A stretch of DNA of 64,000 nucleotides from Paenibacillus andongensis (GTDB taxonomy: Bacteria > Bacillota > Bacilli > Paenibacillales > NBRC-103111): contig NZ_CP104467.1 of NCBI RefSeq assembly GCF_025369935.1, positions 2,301,001-2,365,000 on the forward strand. The letters run 5' to 3'. The notes beneath the pieces are model-generated. The model was given only the letters and a program-made list of their open reading frames with translations, searched no databases and was not told the DNA's origin. Shown piece by piece: positions 9,675 through 19,957 of the stretch. How positions within the stretch are numbered: position 1 is the first letter of the stretch; each line of letters begins with the position of its first letter. The position numbers and the translations under genes are program-made.

Positions 9675-9712
9675 AGAGGGTGAATGAGCGAAAGCTCGTT
9701 CATCCTCTTTTT
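9675..9712 (+). terminator. Strong rho-independent terminator
   Basis: Fifteen-base stem AGAGGGTGAATGAGC with loop GAAA, matching GCTCGTTCATCCTCT apart from G-U pairs, then TTTTTC. It terminated the vanished gene whose tail is at 9546-9668. Confidence 0.85.
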
Positions 9713-9878
9713 CACTCCACTCGATGACTAAGACAACAATCGAAGGTGCAACTAACAATTTTCGAGTCGGGCTGTTTCACGATAAATGCTGAAGCAGAAC
9801 AAGAATTGGTACATTTATTGTATTTTTGTGTATACCGAAGTTCAATTCTTGGGTGATAAAATAAGTGAAGAATAATTA

Positions 9879-9893
9879 TTGAAAGCGATTTCA
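9879..9893 (+). promoter_or_regulatory. Catabolite-responsive element (cre), perfect consensus
   Basis: TTGAAAGCGATTTCA fits WTGNAANCGNWNNCW fully and is also a good palindrome. It sits 133 bases before the giant secreted enzyme, implying CcpA control of the 10-18 kb pair. Confidence 0.78.
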
Positions 9894-10025
9894 ATCGAAT
9901 TCGCACGGTTCACTTTATCTAAGCTAAAAGCGGCAATTTTGTTTTATGGAAAGGGGTGATTTATTTTTGTGTAGTAAGGAATTATAGACCGATCCCATCG
10001 GAAATTTTATAAGGAGGCTGTATAA

Positions 10026-13000
10026 ATGAGCAGGTCAAAATTGAAAGTATTATCATGGTTAATGATCCTTATATTCGCTTCAAATGCGTTGCTATTCAGC
10101 GGTGCTCAACCGGCAAGGGCGGAAGTGGCCCCCAGCGGAATCGTGTATTACGTTGATGCAACGCTTGGAAATGATGCCAATGACGGTTTGAGAACGGAAA
10201 CACCATGGCGGACAATGGACCGGGTGAATAGCCAAATCCTGTCGCCGGGCGATAAGGTGCTTTTCAAAAGAGGAGAGATTTGGTATGGCTCGACTTTAAA
10301 ACCTGCAAGCTCCGGTACGAATGCAAGTCATATTGTTTTCGATGCCTACGGCTCTACCACACTGCCCAAACCGAAAATTTCTGGAGCAACGCCAATAGCA
10401 GTCTGGATTGGGCCTGATGCAAACGGAGAGTATTATTCTTCGCTGCCGGCTGCAACTGCTTCCAAAACAATACTTTTGGAAAATGGTAGACGATTAAAGG
10501 GTAAAATGCAGGATTCACAACTGCCTGGCCCTGTTAAAGGTTATCTTGCAAACGGTTCATGGGCGCTAGATTTAAACAATAATTATATCTACTATAAACC
10601 GTCAAAAGGAACTTCCAGCGAGAATATGACGGAACTTGTGACAGGACCAACGAGAGCATTTGATTCAAATTCCCAAAGTTATGTGGAGGTAAACAACCTT
10701 GAATTGACAGGAGGCATGGATGAGGTAGGCTACATCGCACCAGGTAGTACAAATGTGATTGTAAAAGGGAACGATATTCATGCTGGAGATGGAGCGGGCG
10801 TTAGAGTAAACGGTTCCTCAAGCATTACGTTAAGTTACAATAATGTGTATGATATAAATTCAAGAGGCATTTGGATTGAAAGCGGTTCCACTGGTAGCGC
10901 TATCACTTATAATAAAGTCAGCGGCATCGGGAAGTTAAGCACGGATGATGGCGAACTTACAGGAATTGAGGTTGGGGGGACCAATACCCTTTCGAAGCCT
11001 TCAAATAATATCATTGATTACAATACAGTTAACGACATTGGAAGGGATTTCTATAAAGGGAAGAGCGGAACCAATGCCAGAGGAAGTATGAATAGTACGG
11101 GTGTTGTGGTTAATTCTTCCAATATGAACATCATTAAGTATAATAAAATATCAAGTATTTGGCGGACAGGAATACACCTTAAGACTGAATTTGGCGACTC
11201 CACTGCAAATAATATCTATGGAAACCTCATTTCCGATACGGGGAAAATGTATACGCTTGATTCAGGAAGCCATGGTATTATGCTGGAAAACAAAAACGGC
11301 AGTATCGGCGGATCGAAAATATACAATAATACAATCGCAAATTCCAAATTTACAAGTAGTATGGGAAAAGAAGCTGCGCTGGGACTCAACGTATACGGTG
11401 CGGCAACACTCGATAACTTACAGGTAAAAAACAACATTATTGCATTAAATTCTGGCGATTATGCCGTTGCCGTCGATCTGGACACTGGATCAGCGCTTAC
11501 CAACTTCGCGTCTGATTATAACCTTATTTACCGATCTTCAGGCAATGCGGTTTACTGGAAACAAAACGGAGCATCCCAGGTATATGATTTCGCGCATATT
11601 GTCGGCAATACTGCTGGATATTATTCTTTTGACAAATCGCAAGAAAGCCATTCCAAATCCAATGACCCTCAGTTTGTTTCGGTGGAGAAATCGGATTTTC
11701 ATTTGCTTGCCTCATCTCCGGCTGTAAATGCAGGGGGAGATATGGGTTTGACTAAAGACTTGGATAGTCTTCCAGCACCTAATAACGGCGGATTTGACAT
11801 GGGTTGCTACGAAAGTGCATGGAGTCAGATCGATACCACTCCGGCAATCGTATCCGGAAGCGCCCTCGATCTGTCGGGAATGAATGGCGGCCCTGCCGGA
11901 TCGAAAGGCTTCGTGAAAATCGATGGGAATGGCGATTATTATTTTACAAATGAGCCCAATAATAAAATAAAGTTCTATGGCGGCAATCTTAACGGCAGCT
12001 ATGGTACGGATCCAACTAAGGCCGAAATGGTTATTATCGCCGACCGGCTTGCTGCTATGGGATATAATGTGGTGCGGTTTTCTTCCATAGACCAAGCGTA
12101 TGACTGGGCAAAGGGAATTATGGTGAAGCCGACTTCCACGACAGTTACATTGGATGCGACCAAACTGGATAATTTCGAGTACTTCATTTCTTTGCTGAAG
12201 GCACGAGGCATTTATATCGATGTCGACATTTTGGCGTATGCGGATTTCTCAAGTGTTCCAAGCCTAAGCGTCTACGGCTCATTCGCTGCCAAATATATGG
12301 CAACGCTGTTTCCGGATGCCAAAACGATTTGGCAATCATTTGCTCAGCAGTGGCTTACTCATGTTAATCCGTACACCGGACTTGCCTTGAAGGATGATCC
12401 TATCTTGATGGGGCTGTCTCCCATGAATGAATCTCTGCTTTATAATGCTAATTTTAAAAACCCAATTGTAAAGGGATGGTTACTTGCAGACTTTAATACG
12501 TTTCTTGCTGCTAAAGGACATCCGGCTGTCACAACATTTCCAGATTCGTTTTGGGATGCGGATCCGAGCATTCGTGATGACCTTGCCGAGTATTTCACAC
12601 AAAAAACCTTTAATTCCTATAATGAAATGAAAACGTACCTTAAGAATGTAATTGGAGTAAAGGCACCCATCGGAGGAATAAACTATATTAATGATTCTTT
12701 GGCCAACTATTGGCGGACTCAGGCGGATATCCATGAAACACATTTATATAATGGGCTTGTGGATGGCAGGGGAGCCGCATTTTCTTTTGCCCCGGGGTCA
12801 CACCCTCGTTACAGTATGATATTTGCTCCGGAATCAAAGGCTAATTATGTGCCGCAATATGGCAGTACGATTTTTAAAAATTATATTCCGGGTCTTGCTC
12901 TTGGGCAACTATACCAGAAGCCTTTTGCATTAACCGAGTTTAATCAGGAGTTTCCGACCAAAGGCAGAGACGACCTTGGAATGATCGTCGCCTCGACAGG

Positions 13001-16000
13001 TGCTTATAATGGCTGGGACATGCTGAACAGGTTTAATTTTGCGACCAATGTCAAAGAAGCTGTTCAGCAAAGTCCTTTAGGTGGTGTAAACTCATTTGAT
13101 TCTGCAACAGATACCTTGGTAACGATGTCGGAATATCAAAGCAACCTGATTTTCCGAAAAGGTCATATCACTGCAAGCGAGCCTAAATTTGTCATTGTCA
13201 GGGATAAGACATCGATCAAAACGCATGCGGCATCAACGGAAAATGAAGATTCAGAAAGTAACCGAATGTATATTCCGCATCTGTTCAAGATAGTTACCGT
13301 GTATGCGGATAAGCCTGAAGAACCCTATGCCATTTATAAAATTACGCCTGAGCTTACGCCGGAACAGATCGCAAGCGGTAATATTCCTGCCCAGAATAAG
13401 ATATCCATTACGAAAAGCATGACCTTAAAGCAGGTTGCGGAGACGTTTATTAATGCTATTGATGATGTCAATCTGAAAAACAGTATGCTCTCTAATCTCA
13501 ATCAAAATAAACTGGTTTCGGACACAGGGGAGCTTATTTTTGATCTTAATTTAAATACTTACCTGATCCATACCCCTTACGTAATTGGAGCCGCAGGAAC
13601 GTTGAACAACAACTTATTCGAGCTTGGTCCTATATCCATAAAGGCAAGTGTGGATAAAGGAACCGTATCCGCAGCTTCGCTTGATGATCAACCGCTCGAC
13701 AAAAGCGGGAGAATATTGGCCATTTATACCACCGACGTGGCAGCGACCGCGGAAGATACGATTCAAGATCTGACGGATGCCAACAAACGGACCTATGTAA
13801 AAGGGACATTGCCGACACTTGCCAAATATGGTACAGCCGAATTCGGTATGACAACAACGCTCGATCCGACGAAGTTTAAGGCTTACAAGCTGGCGACGAA
13901 TGGTGCAAGACTGGAGGAAATGCCTGTCCAGGTGAGCGGGCAGCATATCTCCATTAACCTGGATACGGCGAAGGGGTTTGCTTTTGAGCTTGTTGCTTAT
14001 CCCATTGATCTTCCGATTGTTGTACCCCCAACAACTCCGCCCCCGGTGGTTCCGCCTGCACCTGTGAAACCGGCAACGGAGATCACTATCGATAACGGCA
14101 GTGCGGAATTTACGGGAACCTGGAGCACGGCTTCTACAAATGCCAACAAATATGGCGCGGATTATGCTATTGTGGCCGGAGGCGTAGCAGGCGCCAATAA
14201 GATGAGATGGCGACCGACTATTCAGGCGTCAGGCGAATATGAGGCGTACTACTGGCTGCCAGATGGAAATAGCAGTATGGCGAAGAACGTTGCGTTTACG
14301 GTTTACGATGGCAAAGCGAGCAAAGCTCTCACAGTGGATGAGAGTAAACCCGGCGGACAGTGGGTTTCGCTTGGCACGTATACGTTTAAGCGCGGCACCA
14401 CGGGGTATGTTGAAATTACCGACAATGTGACAGGCAACATTGTAGGTGATGCTGTCAAGTTCGTGATGCGAAGCATCATTATGGATGATAGCGATGCGCA
14501 AGGCACCGGGAAATGGACGTCATCCAGCTTTAACCCCAACTATTATTCGGATGGTTACGTTAACGCGACGAACGGAGCTGGCGCCAATAAATTAACCTGG
14601 AAACCGTATATCCCGGTGAGCGGCAATTACGACGTTTACTACTGGCTCCCTGACGGCAGCAGCAACAGAGCGAATGCGGCACCGTTTACCATTAATTACA
14701 GCGGCGACTACCAAGTGTTCTATGTGGATCAAACTGCCCCAGGGGGCAAGTGGGTTTTATTCGGCAGCTTCTTCTTTGATGAAGGGACGAGCGGCTATGT
14801 GGAACTGAATGATAACGCAAGCGGTTACGTGATCGGCGACGCCATCAAATTTGCTCTTCCTAACAGCACACCGCCCGTGACACCAGAGATACCACCGCCG
14901 ACTCCACCTGTCACGGAGCCAGTGGAAATCATCATAGACAATACTAGTGCGACAGCTACAGGAACGTGGAATCTTGGTACAAGTAAGCCTAACAAATACG
15001 GTGCAAACTATAGTACCATTTCGGCTGATGGCACTGGAACGCATAAAGTCAAATGGACGCCAACCATCTCTACTGAAGGCGATTATGAAGTGTACTACTG
15101 GCTTCCTGATGGCAGCAGCGACCGTCCAAGTGCAGCCCAATTTACGGTCTACTATAGCGGAGGCAGCAAGCTGTATACGGTTGATGAAAGGGTTGTCCCA
15201 GGCGGGAAGTGGGTCTTGCTTGGGAAGCATCATTTAGTTCCAGGTACTTCAGGGTATGTGGAGTTAACTGATAAATCAAGCTATGGCAATATCATAGCCG
15301 ATGCGATCCGATTTTATCTGCCGGCCACCCCTCAAGATTTACAGCTGCCTTCATGGAACGGAGGAGGTAGTTTAACCGTCAGCAATGCGACCTATAATGG
15401 CGTTACTTTAAACTGGACGCCGGCAACCGATAATGTTGGTGTAACCAATTACAAAATATATCAAAATGGGGCCTTGATACAAACCGTCCAGGGAAGTGTA
15501 TATAGTTATGATGTAACAGGCTTGTCACCTAGCACCTCTTACTCTTATAAGGTAACAGCTGGAGACGCAGCCGGCAATTCGTCAACAGACAGCTTGACCA
15601 ATACAATGAAGTTGAATGTGATTGTTACGAATCCACTCTATGTCTCTTTTGACAATAAAGCCAAGATCATGGAAGCAGGGGAAGAAACAACGGTTCGTTT
15701 GATGACTTCGACAGCTGTATGGGGTGGAAACTTTAGCGTCTCCTACGATAATAGCTTGTTTGACGTTGAGACAACTGATATTGTCCTGAGCGACCAGTTG
15801 GCTAATCTTGGTGTAACAGCTTCGGTCTATTCAAATGTCTATCGTGCGGACGGTCTCCTTAACATTAAATTGAACCTGAACAATCAGATCAACCCGCAAC
15901 TTGGCAGCAGCGTCGAGCTTTTGAAAATTAAATTCAAGGGAAAACAGCTAACAGGCAAAGCCATATTTAAAGTTCGCAAGGAAAGCGCGATAGCTAAGAA

Positions 16001-16256
16001 AGACGGCAGCTTTACGTTTGCTAAGAATGATTACCAGGATAGCTTCATACTGGCCAATTCAAATGTAGACGGAGATGCCATCATCAACGAACAAACCTAT
16101 GTAAAGGTGCTAAGCAATATCGCCAATCATTTGAGAATGACAAGCACCGATAGTCATTTTGACCCGAGACTAGACATGAATATGGACGGAAAGATCGACA
16201 TCGTGGATATGGTCTATGTGTATAAAAGACTCATCCTACTGAGAAGTCAAAGGTAA
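10026..16256 (+). CDS. Giant secreted modular glycan-active protein (beta-helix, GH5-like, golvesin x3, Fn3, cohesin, dockerin)
   Basis: A 2076-residue exported protein with AAGGAGG ribosome site at 10011-10017. Order of parts: signal peptide to about residue 34 (ends ARAEV). Then a right-handed beta-helix domain (about 38-600) opening with [14 protein letters not shown] and rich in NNIID/YNNVY-type turns, as in pectate-lyase-fold polysaccharide lyases. Then a (beta/alpha)8-like domain (about 610-1050) with MGYNVVRFS, candidate acid/base Glu802 in SPMNES and nucleophile Glu971 in LTEFNQ, resembling GH5-type glycosidases. A Pro-rich linker (about 1323-1348) follows. Three golvesin/xanthan-lyase C-terminal-like modules start near 1349, 1483 and 1631. 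Last are an Fn3 module near 1787, a cohesin-like module (about 1870-2005) and a dockerin-like pair of DxNxDG repeats (NVDGD near 2011, DMNMDGKID near 2057). It should act outside the cell on a complex polysaccharide. Substrate unknown; golvesin modules suggest a xanthan- or plant-gum-like polymer. Confidence 0.9.
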   Translation: MSRSKLKVLSWLMILIFASNALLFSGAQPARAEVAPSGIVYYVDATLGNDANDGLRTETPWRTMDRVNSQILSPGDKVLFKRGEIWYGSTLKPASSGTNASHIVFDAYGSTTLPKPKISGATPIAVWIGPDANGEYYSSLPAATASKTILLENGRRLKGKMQDSQLPGPVKGYLANGSWALDLNNNYIYYKPSKGTSSENMTELVTGPTRAFDSNSQSYVEVNNLELTGGMDEVGYIAPGSTNVIVKGNDIHAGDGAGVRVNGSSSITLSYNNVYDINSRGIWIESGSTGSAITYNKVSGIGKLSTDDGELTGIEVGGTNTLSKPSNNIIDYNTVNDIGRDFYKGKSGTNARGSMNSTGVVVNSSNMNIIKYNKISSIWRTGIHLKTEFGDSTANNIYGNLISDTGKMYTLDSGSHGIMLENKNGSIGGSKIYNNTIANSKFTSSMGKEAALGLNVYGAATLDNLQVKNNIIALNSGDYAVAVDLDTGSALTNFASDYNLIYRSSGNAVYWKQNGASQVYDFAHIVGNTAGYYSFDKSQESHSKSNDPQFVSVEKSDFHLLASSPAVNAGGDMGLTKDLDSLPAPNNGGFDMGCYESAWSQIDTTPAIVSGSALDLSGMNGGPAGSKGFVKIDGNGDYYFTNEPNNKIKFYGGNLNGSYGTDPTKAEMVIIADRLAAMGYNVVRFSSIDQAYDWAKGIMVKPTSTTVTLDATKLDNFEYFISLLKARGIYIDVDILAYADFSSVPSLSVYGSFAAKYMATLFPDAKTIWQSFAQQWLTHVNPYTGLALKDDPILMGLSPMNESLLYNANFKNPIVKGWLLADFNTFLAAKGHPAVTTFPDSFWDADPSIRDDLAEYFTQKTFNSYNEMKTYLKNVIGVKAPIGGINYINDSLANYWRTQADIHETHLYNGLVDGRGAAFSFAPGSHPRYSMIFAPESKANYVPQYGSTIFKNYIPGLALGQLYQKPFALTEFNQEFPTKGRDDLGMIVASTGAYNGWDMLNRFNFATNVKEAVQQSPLGGVNSFDSATDTLVTMSEYQSNLIFRKGHITASEPKFVIVRDKTSIKTHAASTENEDSESNRMYIPHLFKIVTVYADKPEEPYAIYKITPELTPEQIASGNIPAQNKISITKSMTLKQVAETFINAIDDVNLKNSMLSNLNQNKLVSDTGELIFDLNLNTYLIHTPYVIGAAGTLNNNLFELGPISIKASVDKGTVSAASLDDQPLDKSGRILAIYTTDVAATAEDTIQDLTDANKRTYVKGTLPTLAKYGTAEFGMTTTLDPTKFKAYKLATNGARLEEMPVQVSGQHISINLDTAKGFAFELVAYPIDLPIVVPPTTPPPVVPPAPVKPATEITIDNGSAEFTGTWSTASTNANKYGADYAIVAGGVAGANKMRWRPTIQASGEYEAYYWLPDGNSSMAKNVAFTVYDGKASKALTVDESKPGGQWVSLGTYTFKRGTTGYVEITDNVTGNIVGDAVKFVMRSIIMDDSDAQGTGKWTSSSFNPNYYSDGYVNATNGAGANKLTWKPYIPVSGNYDVYYWLPDGSSNRANAAPFTINYSGDYQVFYVDQTAPGGKWVLFGSFFFDEGTSGYVELNDNASGYVIGDAIKFALPNSTPPVTPEIPPPTPPVTEPVEIIIDNTSATATGTWNLGTSKPNKYGANYSTISADGTGTHKVKWTPTISTEGDYEVYYWLPDGSSDRPSAAQFTVYYSGGSKLYTVDERVVPGGKWVLLGKHHLVPGTSGYVELTDKSSYGNIIADAIRFYLPATPQDLQLPSWNGGGSLTVSNATYNGVTLNWTPATDNVGVTNYKIYQNGALIQTVQGSVYSYDVTGLSPSTSYSYKVTAGDAAGNSSTDSLTNTMKLNVIVTNPLYVSFDNKAKIMEAGEETTVRLMTSTAVWGGNFSVSYDNSLFDVETTDIVLSDQLANLGVTASVYSNVYRADGLLNIKLNLNNQINPQLGSSVELLKIKFKGKQLTGKAIFKVRKESAIAKKDGSFTFAKNDYQDSFILANSNVDGDAIINEQTYVKVLSNIANHLRMTSTDSHFDPRLDMNMDGKIDIVDMVYVYKRLILLRSQR

Positions 16257-16296
16257 AATGCACAGAATGGCAATAATAAAAAGGGGAGGTAGTACT

Positions 16297-18198
16297 GTGC
16301 GGAAATTAATGGCAATGCTTCTGGCGCTAATGTTTCTATTAGGCACGGCAGCTGTGATGGATACACATAAAGTCCATGCACAGAATAATACTTCAATTAT
16401 AGCGACGACCGACAAAACCAGCTATTACGTAGGCGATACCGTAAAGGTAACCATAATGGGACAGAATATTCTCGACCTGAATGGGGTCGGATTTACGCTG
16501 AATTATGATGCAAGCCTGTTAAATTTGCAGGGAAGTGGTTTTGTACTGTCCCCGTCGTACGAATCCTTTGGAGGAGCGATCGTAGATACAACCAATGGTG
16601 CATTGACCTATGACATATTAAATAAAGCCCCTGTTCAATTTACAAAAACCGAACCCATAGGTCAGATCGATTTTAAAGTGTTGAAGAGCGGGATAGGGAC
16701 AATACGATTAAGTGGAATTATAGCAGTAGATGGTAATCTGTTACAGGTTCAGTCCAGTACACAGACTCAGACTGCCTTTAGTGTCGGTGTTCAACTGCCA
16801 GCGCCAACCATGGCAGCGAATATTACGGCGCCGACCAACACGGATGTAACCGTAACGATCAGCTATCCGTCTGACGCAGCGGTGAAGGAATACAAAGTGG
16901 GCGCTGGCGCATGGACAGCATACACCGCCCCAGTACTCGTTTCCGATAATGACACCGTGTATGCAAGAGGAACGGATGCCGTAGGCAACGTATCGAATGT
17001 AACGAACTATGTGGTAAGCAATATCGATAAAACAGTGCCTGTTACTGCAGCAGCCGTATCGCCTCTACGGCCGGATGGACCAAATGGCTCGTACGTGAAT
17101 CCGGTAACGGTAACATTGACCGGCACCGATAACTTGTCGGGTGTGGCGAAAACAGAGTACAGTTTGAATAACGGGACAACATGGCAGTTTTATACGTCGG
17201 CTGTTACGTTCGACAAGCAGGGCCAATATAACTTGATTTATAAGTCAACGGATCAAGCAGGGAATGTTGAGCTTCCTCAGAATCTCAGCTTTGCTCTTGC
17301 CGCAACAGCTGTAAAAGTCCAGCTAAATGACAGCAACGGGAATCCGCTCGGCGGCGGAACAGTCAAATACTATGATGGAGGATGGAAGGATTTTGGAGTA
17401 ACCGATGCTTCCGGAACGGTAAGCAAATCTCTACCGAATAAAAGCTACACTTTCGCGATGACGTATGAAGGAACGTACAAGGAAATTGTGCAAAATACAG
17501 GAACAAGTGAAGTGGTCGTATTCCAGACGGTCAACGTCAAGGTGCAACTGAAGGATAGCCAAGGGAATCTGATCGATGGCGGTGCTGTAAAATATTATGC
17601 AGGAAGCTGGCGGACCATCGGCAATACAAGCGGCGGCGAGATCAGCAAGGAATTGTTGTCTGGCTCCTATACCTTCGGCATGACGTATGAAGGAACGTAC
17701 AAGGAAATTGTGCAAAATACCGGAACAAACGCAGTGGTCGTATTCCAGACGGTTAACGTCAAGGTACAGCTGAAGGATAGCCAAGTGAATCTGATCGACG
17801 GCGGATCTGTGAAGTATTATGCAGGAAGCTGGCGGACCATCGGCAATGCAATCGGCGGCGAGATCAGCAAGGAATTGTTGTCCGGCTCCTATACCTTCGG
17901 CATGACGTATGAAGGAACGTACAAGGAAATTGTGCAAAATACCGGAACAAACGCAGTGGTCGTATTCCAGACGGTTAAAGTCAAGGTACAGCTGAAGGAT
18001 AGCCAAGGGAATCTGATCGACGGCGGATCTGTGAAATATTATGCAGGAAGCTGGCGGATCATCGGCAATACAAGCGGCGGTGAGATCAGCAAGGAAATGT
18101 TGTCCGGCACATATACCTTCGGGATGACTTATGGGGTAACGTACAAGGAAAGTGTAAATAACGTCACCACAAATCCAACGGTAGTATTCCAAATGTAA
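16297..18198 (+). CDS. Secreted cohesin protein with Ig-like modules and four tandem C-terminal repeats
   Basis: Starts with GTG at 16297, 7 bases after GGGGAGG; the in-frame ATG at 16258 sits one base after the previous stop and lacks a ribosome site. Signal peptide [19 protein letters not shown] ends near HA. Then an N-terminal cohesin-like domain (about 20-160; [31 protein letters not shown]). OmpL47/Ig-like modules follow with [14 protein letters not shown] and [13 protein letters not shown]. Last come four repeats of 73-74 residues ([40 protein letters not shown]). No catalytic domain. It probably binds a dockerin or anchors glycans at the cell surface, though no LPXTG or SLH anchor is visible. 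Immediately downstream of the giant enzyme, so co-expressed. The repeat region may be a receptor-like or spacer stalk. Confidence 0.85.
   Translation: MRKLMAMLLALMFLLGTAAVMDTHKVHAQNNTSIIATTDKTSYYVGDTVKVTIMGQNILDLNGVGFTLNYDASLLNLQGSGFVLSPSYESFGGAIVDTTNGALTYDILNKAPVQFTKTEPIGQIDFKVLKSGIGTIRLSGIIAVDGNLLQVQSSTQTQTAFSVGVQLPAPTMAANITAPTNTDVTVTISYPSDAAVKEYKVGAGAWTAYTAPVLVSDNDTVYARGTDAVGNVSNVTNYVVSNIDKTVPVTAAAVSPLRPDGPNGSYVNPVTVTLTGTDNLSGVAKTEYSLNNGTTWQFYTSAVTFDKQGQYNLIYKSTDQAGNVELPQNLSFALAATAVKVQLNDSNGNPLGGGTVKYYDGGWKDFGVTDASGTVSKSLPNKSYTFAMTYEGTYKEIVQNTGTSEVVVFQTVNVKVQLKDSQGNLIDGGAVKYYAGSWRTIGNTSGGEISKELLSGSYTFGMTYEGTYKEIVQNTGTNAVVVFQTVNVKVQLKDSQVNLIDGGSVKYYAGSWRTIGNAIGGEISKELLSGSYTFGMTYEGTYKEIVQNTGTNAVVVFQTVKVKVQLKDSQGNLIDGGSVKYYAGSWRIIGNTSGGEISKEMLSGTYTFGMTYGVTYKESVNNVTTNPTVVFQM
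17317..18195 (+). repeat. Four in-frame tandem repeats, about 222 bp each
   Basis: Unit starts at about 17317, 17536, 17758 and 17980 (spacing 219, 222, 222). Units 2-4 are nearly identical at the DNA level, including third codon positions; unit 1 is diverged. They encode a beta-rich 74-residue module. The near identity points to recent duplication or gene conversion. Confidence 0.9.
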
Positions 18199-18214
18199 AA
18201 ATATGGAGTTCAAC

Positions 18215-18271
18215 AAAACGGCTGCATCTGTAACCGTAACTGTGCCGCATGATCAATCCGGCAATAACTAA
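18215..18271 (+). pseudogene. Orphan C-terminal tail of a modular secreted protein
   Basis: Reads KTAASVTVTVPHDQSGNN and a stop, beginning just after the stop of the repeat protein. A VTVTVPHD ending is, from memory, common at the C-terminus of Ig/PKD-like modules in Paenibacillus secreted proteins. It has no start and only 18 codons, so it is a leftover, possibly of the original 3' end of the upstream gene or of a deleted neighbour. Confidence 0.5.
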
Positions 18272-18329
18272 TTGAGCTATTGCACTGATCGAATACAGGC
18301 TCTATGATTAAAGAATAATCATTTCAGCT

Positions 18330-18366
18330 GAGAAAGCCCCAAAATCCTTTGGGGCTTTCTCAAATT
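18330..18366 (+). terminator. Rho-independent terminator
   Basis: GAGAAAGCCCCAAA pairs perfectly with TTTGGGGCTTTCTC around the loop ATCC. It separates the secreted-protein genes from the second signalling module. The T-run is imperfect (TCTCAAATTCT) but the stem is very strong. Confidence 0.75.
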
Positions 18367-18419
18367 CTAAGAAAGCATTTTGAGTGTGATATCCTATCCC
18401 GATGAATGGAGACCCTGAA

Positions 18420-19952
18420 ATGGATGATCATGTTTTAAGCGTACTCATTGTGGATGATGAAATTCCCATTCGCCAAGAATTGCAAATGTATGATTGGGAA
18501 GCTCGCGGTGCAGTGCTTGTAGGTGAAGCTGGCAATGGAGAAGAGGCGCTTGAATTTTGCAGGAAATATGTACCCGATGTGATCATAACCGACATTACGA
18601 TGCCCGTTATGAATGGACTGGCATTAATACGAACAGTAAAGAAGGAATTCCCACAGATTCAGGTCGTTATCCTTACCTGCCACAGTGACTTCGAGTATGC
18701 GCGAGAGGCGTTGAAGCTAGGGGCGATTGGATATGTCATTAAAGTCATGATGGATGACAGCGAATTGGAACAAACGCTTGTAGAGGCACGACGTGCGATT
18801 GAAAAGGAAAAATCGTACAACACGAAGAAAAAGGAAGAAAACAGGTGGAACCAATCCAAGCTGTTGGGACAACTGCTGACTCACAACGATTCCACGATGC
18901 AAGTATATAAAAGCTTGGCGGATCATGGGCTTGAACTTGCGTTTCCTCTCCGTATTGTGCGGTTTTATGTTGAAGCCAAGCATGGTGATTGGTTATTTGT
19001 TGATCGCGAAGTCCGGCATGTACTCGGGAGCTATGACCATGATTTTACATGGGTGCCCGTAGATATCGGTGAGCATTTTGTCTATTTTGGAAATCAAAGC
19101 AAGGATAGTCTAACGATGATAAAAACGATTGAAGCGGTCATTTCTGATATGAATCAGAAACTGGGAAATATTCACTTACATAAAGCTGAGTGTATTCATA
19201 TCTATGCCTCTATTAGCGATGATGTGGAAAAGCCTGAACAATTCAATCAAGCGTTTCAAGAAATGAACCTTTGGAAAAATGTTTATTTTTACGACAGCAG
19301 CACCCGCGTGTTTTTGGGGAAACCAGAAGGTACGCATGTCATTGAGCCAAAGGCCCTTGCAACGATTGAAGAGAAGATGAAAAAGGTGATTTGGGATCAG
19401 GTTGGGTTATCCGCATTTATAGATGGAGACTTTTTCAATTGGGCGAAAGAACATCGTATCCTGCCGAATGAGCTTAAAAAATTGGTCCATAGATGGAATG
19501 TCTTATGGAATAAAGAGCTTGGCGATTTTAACGATGATGAAATATTGTCTCAGCACATCTTCCAGACTGTAACACTCAATGAAATGATTACTGCATTGAT
19601 TCATGATATACATATCAATTTCAGTGGGGAAGAAAGGTATCGTCCGGAAATTCGCCTTGCCGGGAAGATCATACGGGAGAAGATCAGCCAGCCGCTCACT
19701 CTCTCTTCTGTAGCTGAAGAAGTCGGCTTAAGCTCGTCTTATCTAAGCCGTTTATTTAGCGAAGAGGTCGGAGAGTCATTTAATGATTATGTGACTCGGC
19801 TTCGTATGGAAAAAGCGGCGTTTCTCCTGAAAAATATGAATCTAAAAGTATATGAGGTAGCTGAACAGGTTGGGATCCCAAGCTATAGGTATTTTTCGAT
19901 CGTATTCCGCAACTGGATGGGAGTTACGCCATTAGAGTTTAAAAAGGGATGA
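18420..19952 (+). CDS. YesN-type response regulator, AraC family (second module)
   Basis: Receiver domain with VDDE at residues 11-14 and phospho-acceptor Asp58 in VIITDITMPVMNG. A middle linker of unknown fold follows, then a C-terminal AraC double helix-turn-helix (LTLSSVAEEVGLSSSYLSRLF, and WMGVTPLEFKKG at the end). ATG 18420 lies 8 bases after GGAG; an ATG at 18402 lacks a ribosome site. Regulator-before-kinase is the reverse of the first module's order. It probably activates the 21957-30225 operon. Confidence 0.92.
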   Translation: MDDHVLSVLIVDDEIPIRQELQMYDWEARGAVLVGEAGNGEEALEFCRKYVPDVIITDITMPVMNGLALIRTVKKEFPQIQVVILTCHSDFEYAREALKLGAIGYVIKVMMDDSELEQTLVEARRAIEKEKSYNTKKKEENRWNQSKLLGQLLTHNDSTMQVYKSLADHGLELAFPLRIVRFYVEAKHGDWLFVDREVRHVLGSYDHDFTWVPVDIGEHFVYFGNQSKDSLTMIKTIEAVISDMNQKLGNIHLHKAECIHIYASISDDVEKPEQFNQAFQEMNLWKNVYFYDSSTRVFLGKPEGTHVIEPKALATIEEKMKKVIWDQVGLSAFIDGDFFNWAKEHRILPNELKKLVHRWNVLWNKELGDFNDDEILSQHIFQTVTLNEMITALIHDIHINFSGEERYRPEIRLAGKIIREKISQPLTLSSVAEEVGLSSSYLSRLFSEEVGESFNDYVTRLRMEKAAFLLKNMNLKVYEVAEQVGIPSYRYFSIVFRNWMGVTPLEFKKG

Positions 19953-19957
19953 GATAG

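Noticed and set aside
16258-16296. ATG 16258 as start of the cohesin-repeat protein
   Set aside because: It would put a hydrophilic stretch before the signal peptide and has no ribosome site; GTG 16297 with GGGGAGG is better.
17317-18195. CRISPR-like direct repeats
   Set aside because: Repeats are 219-222 bp, contiguous and in frame, with no spacers; they are coding tandem repeats.
17431-18216. Long open frame on the minus strand across the repeat region
   Set aside because: It is the shadow of the tandem repeats in the plus-strand gene; it repeats with the same period and has no start signals.
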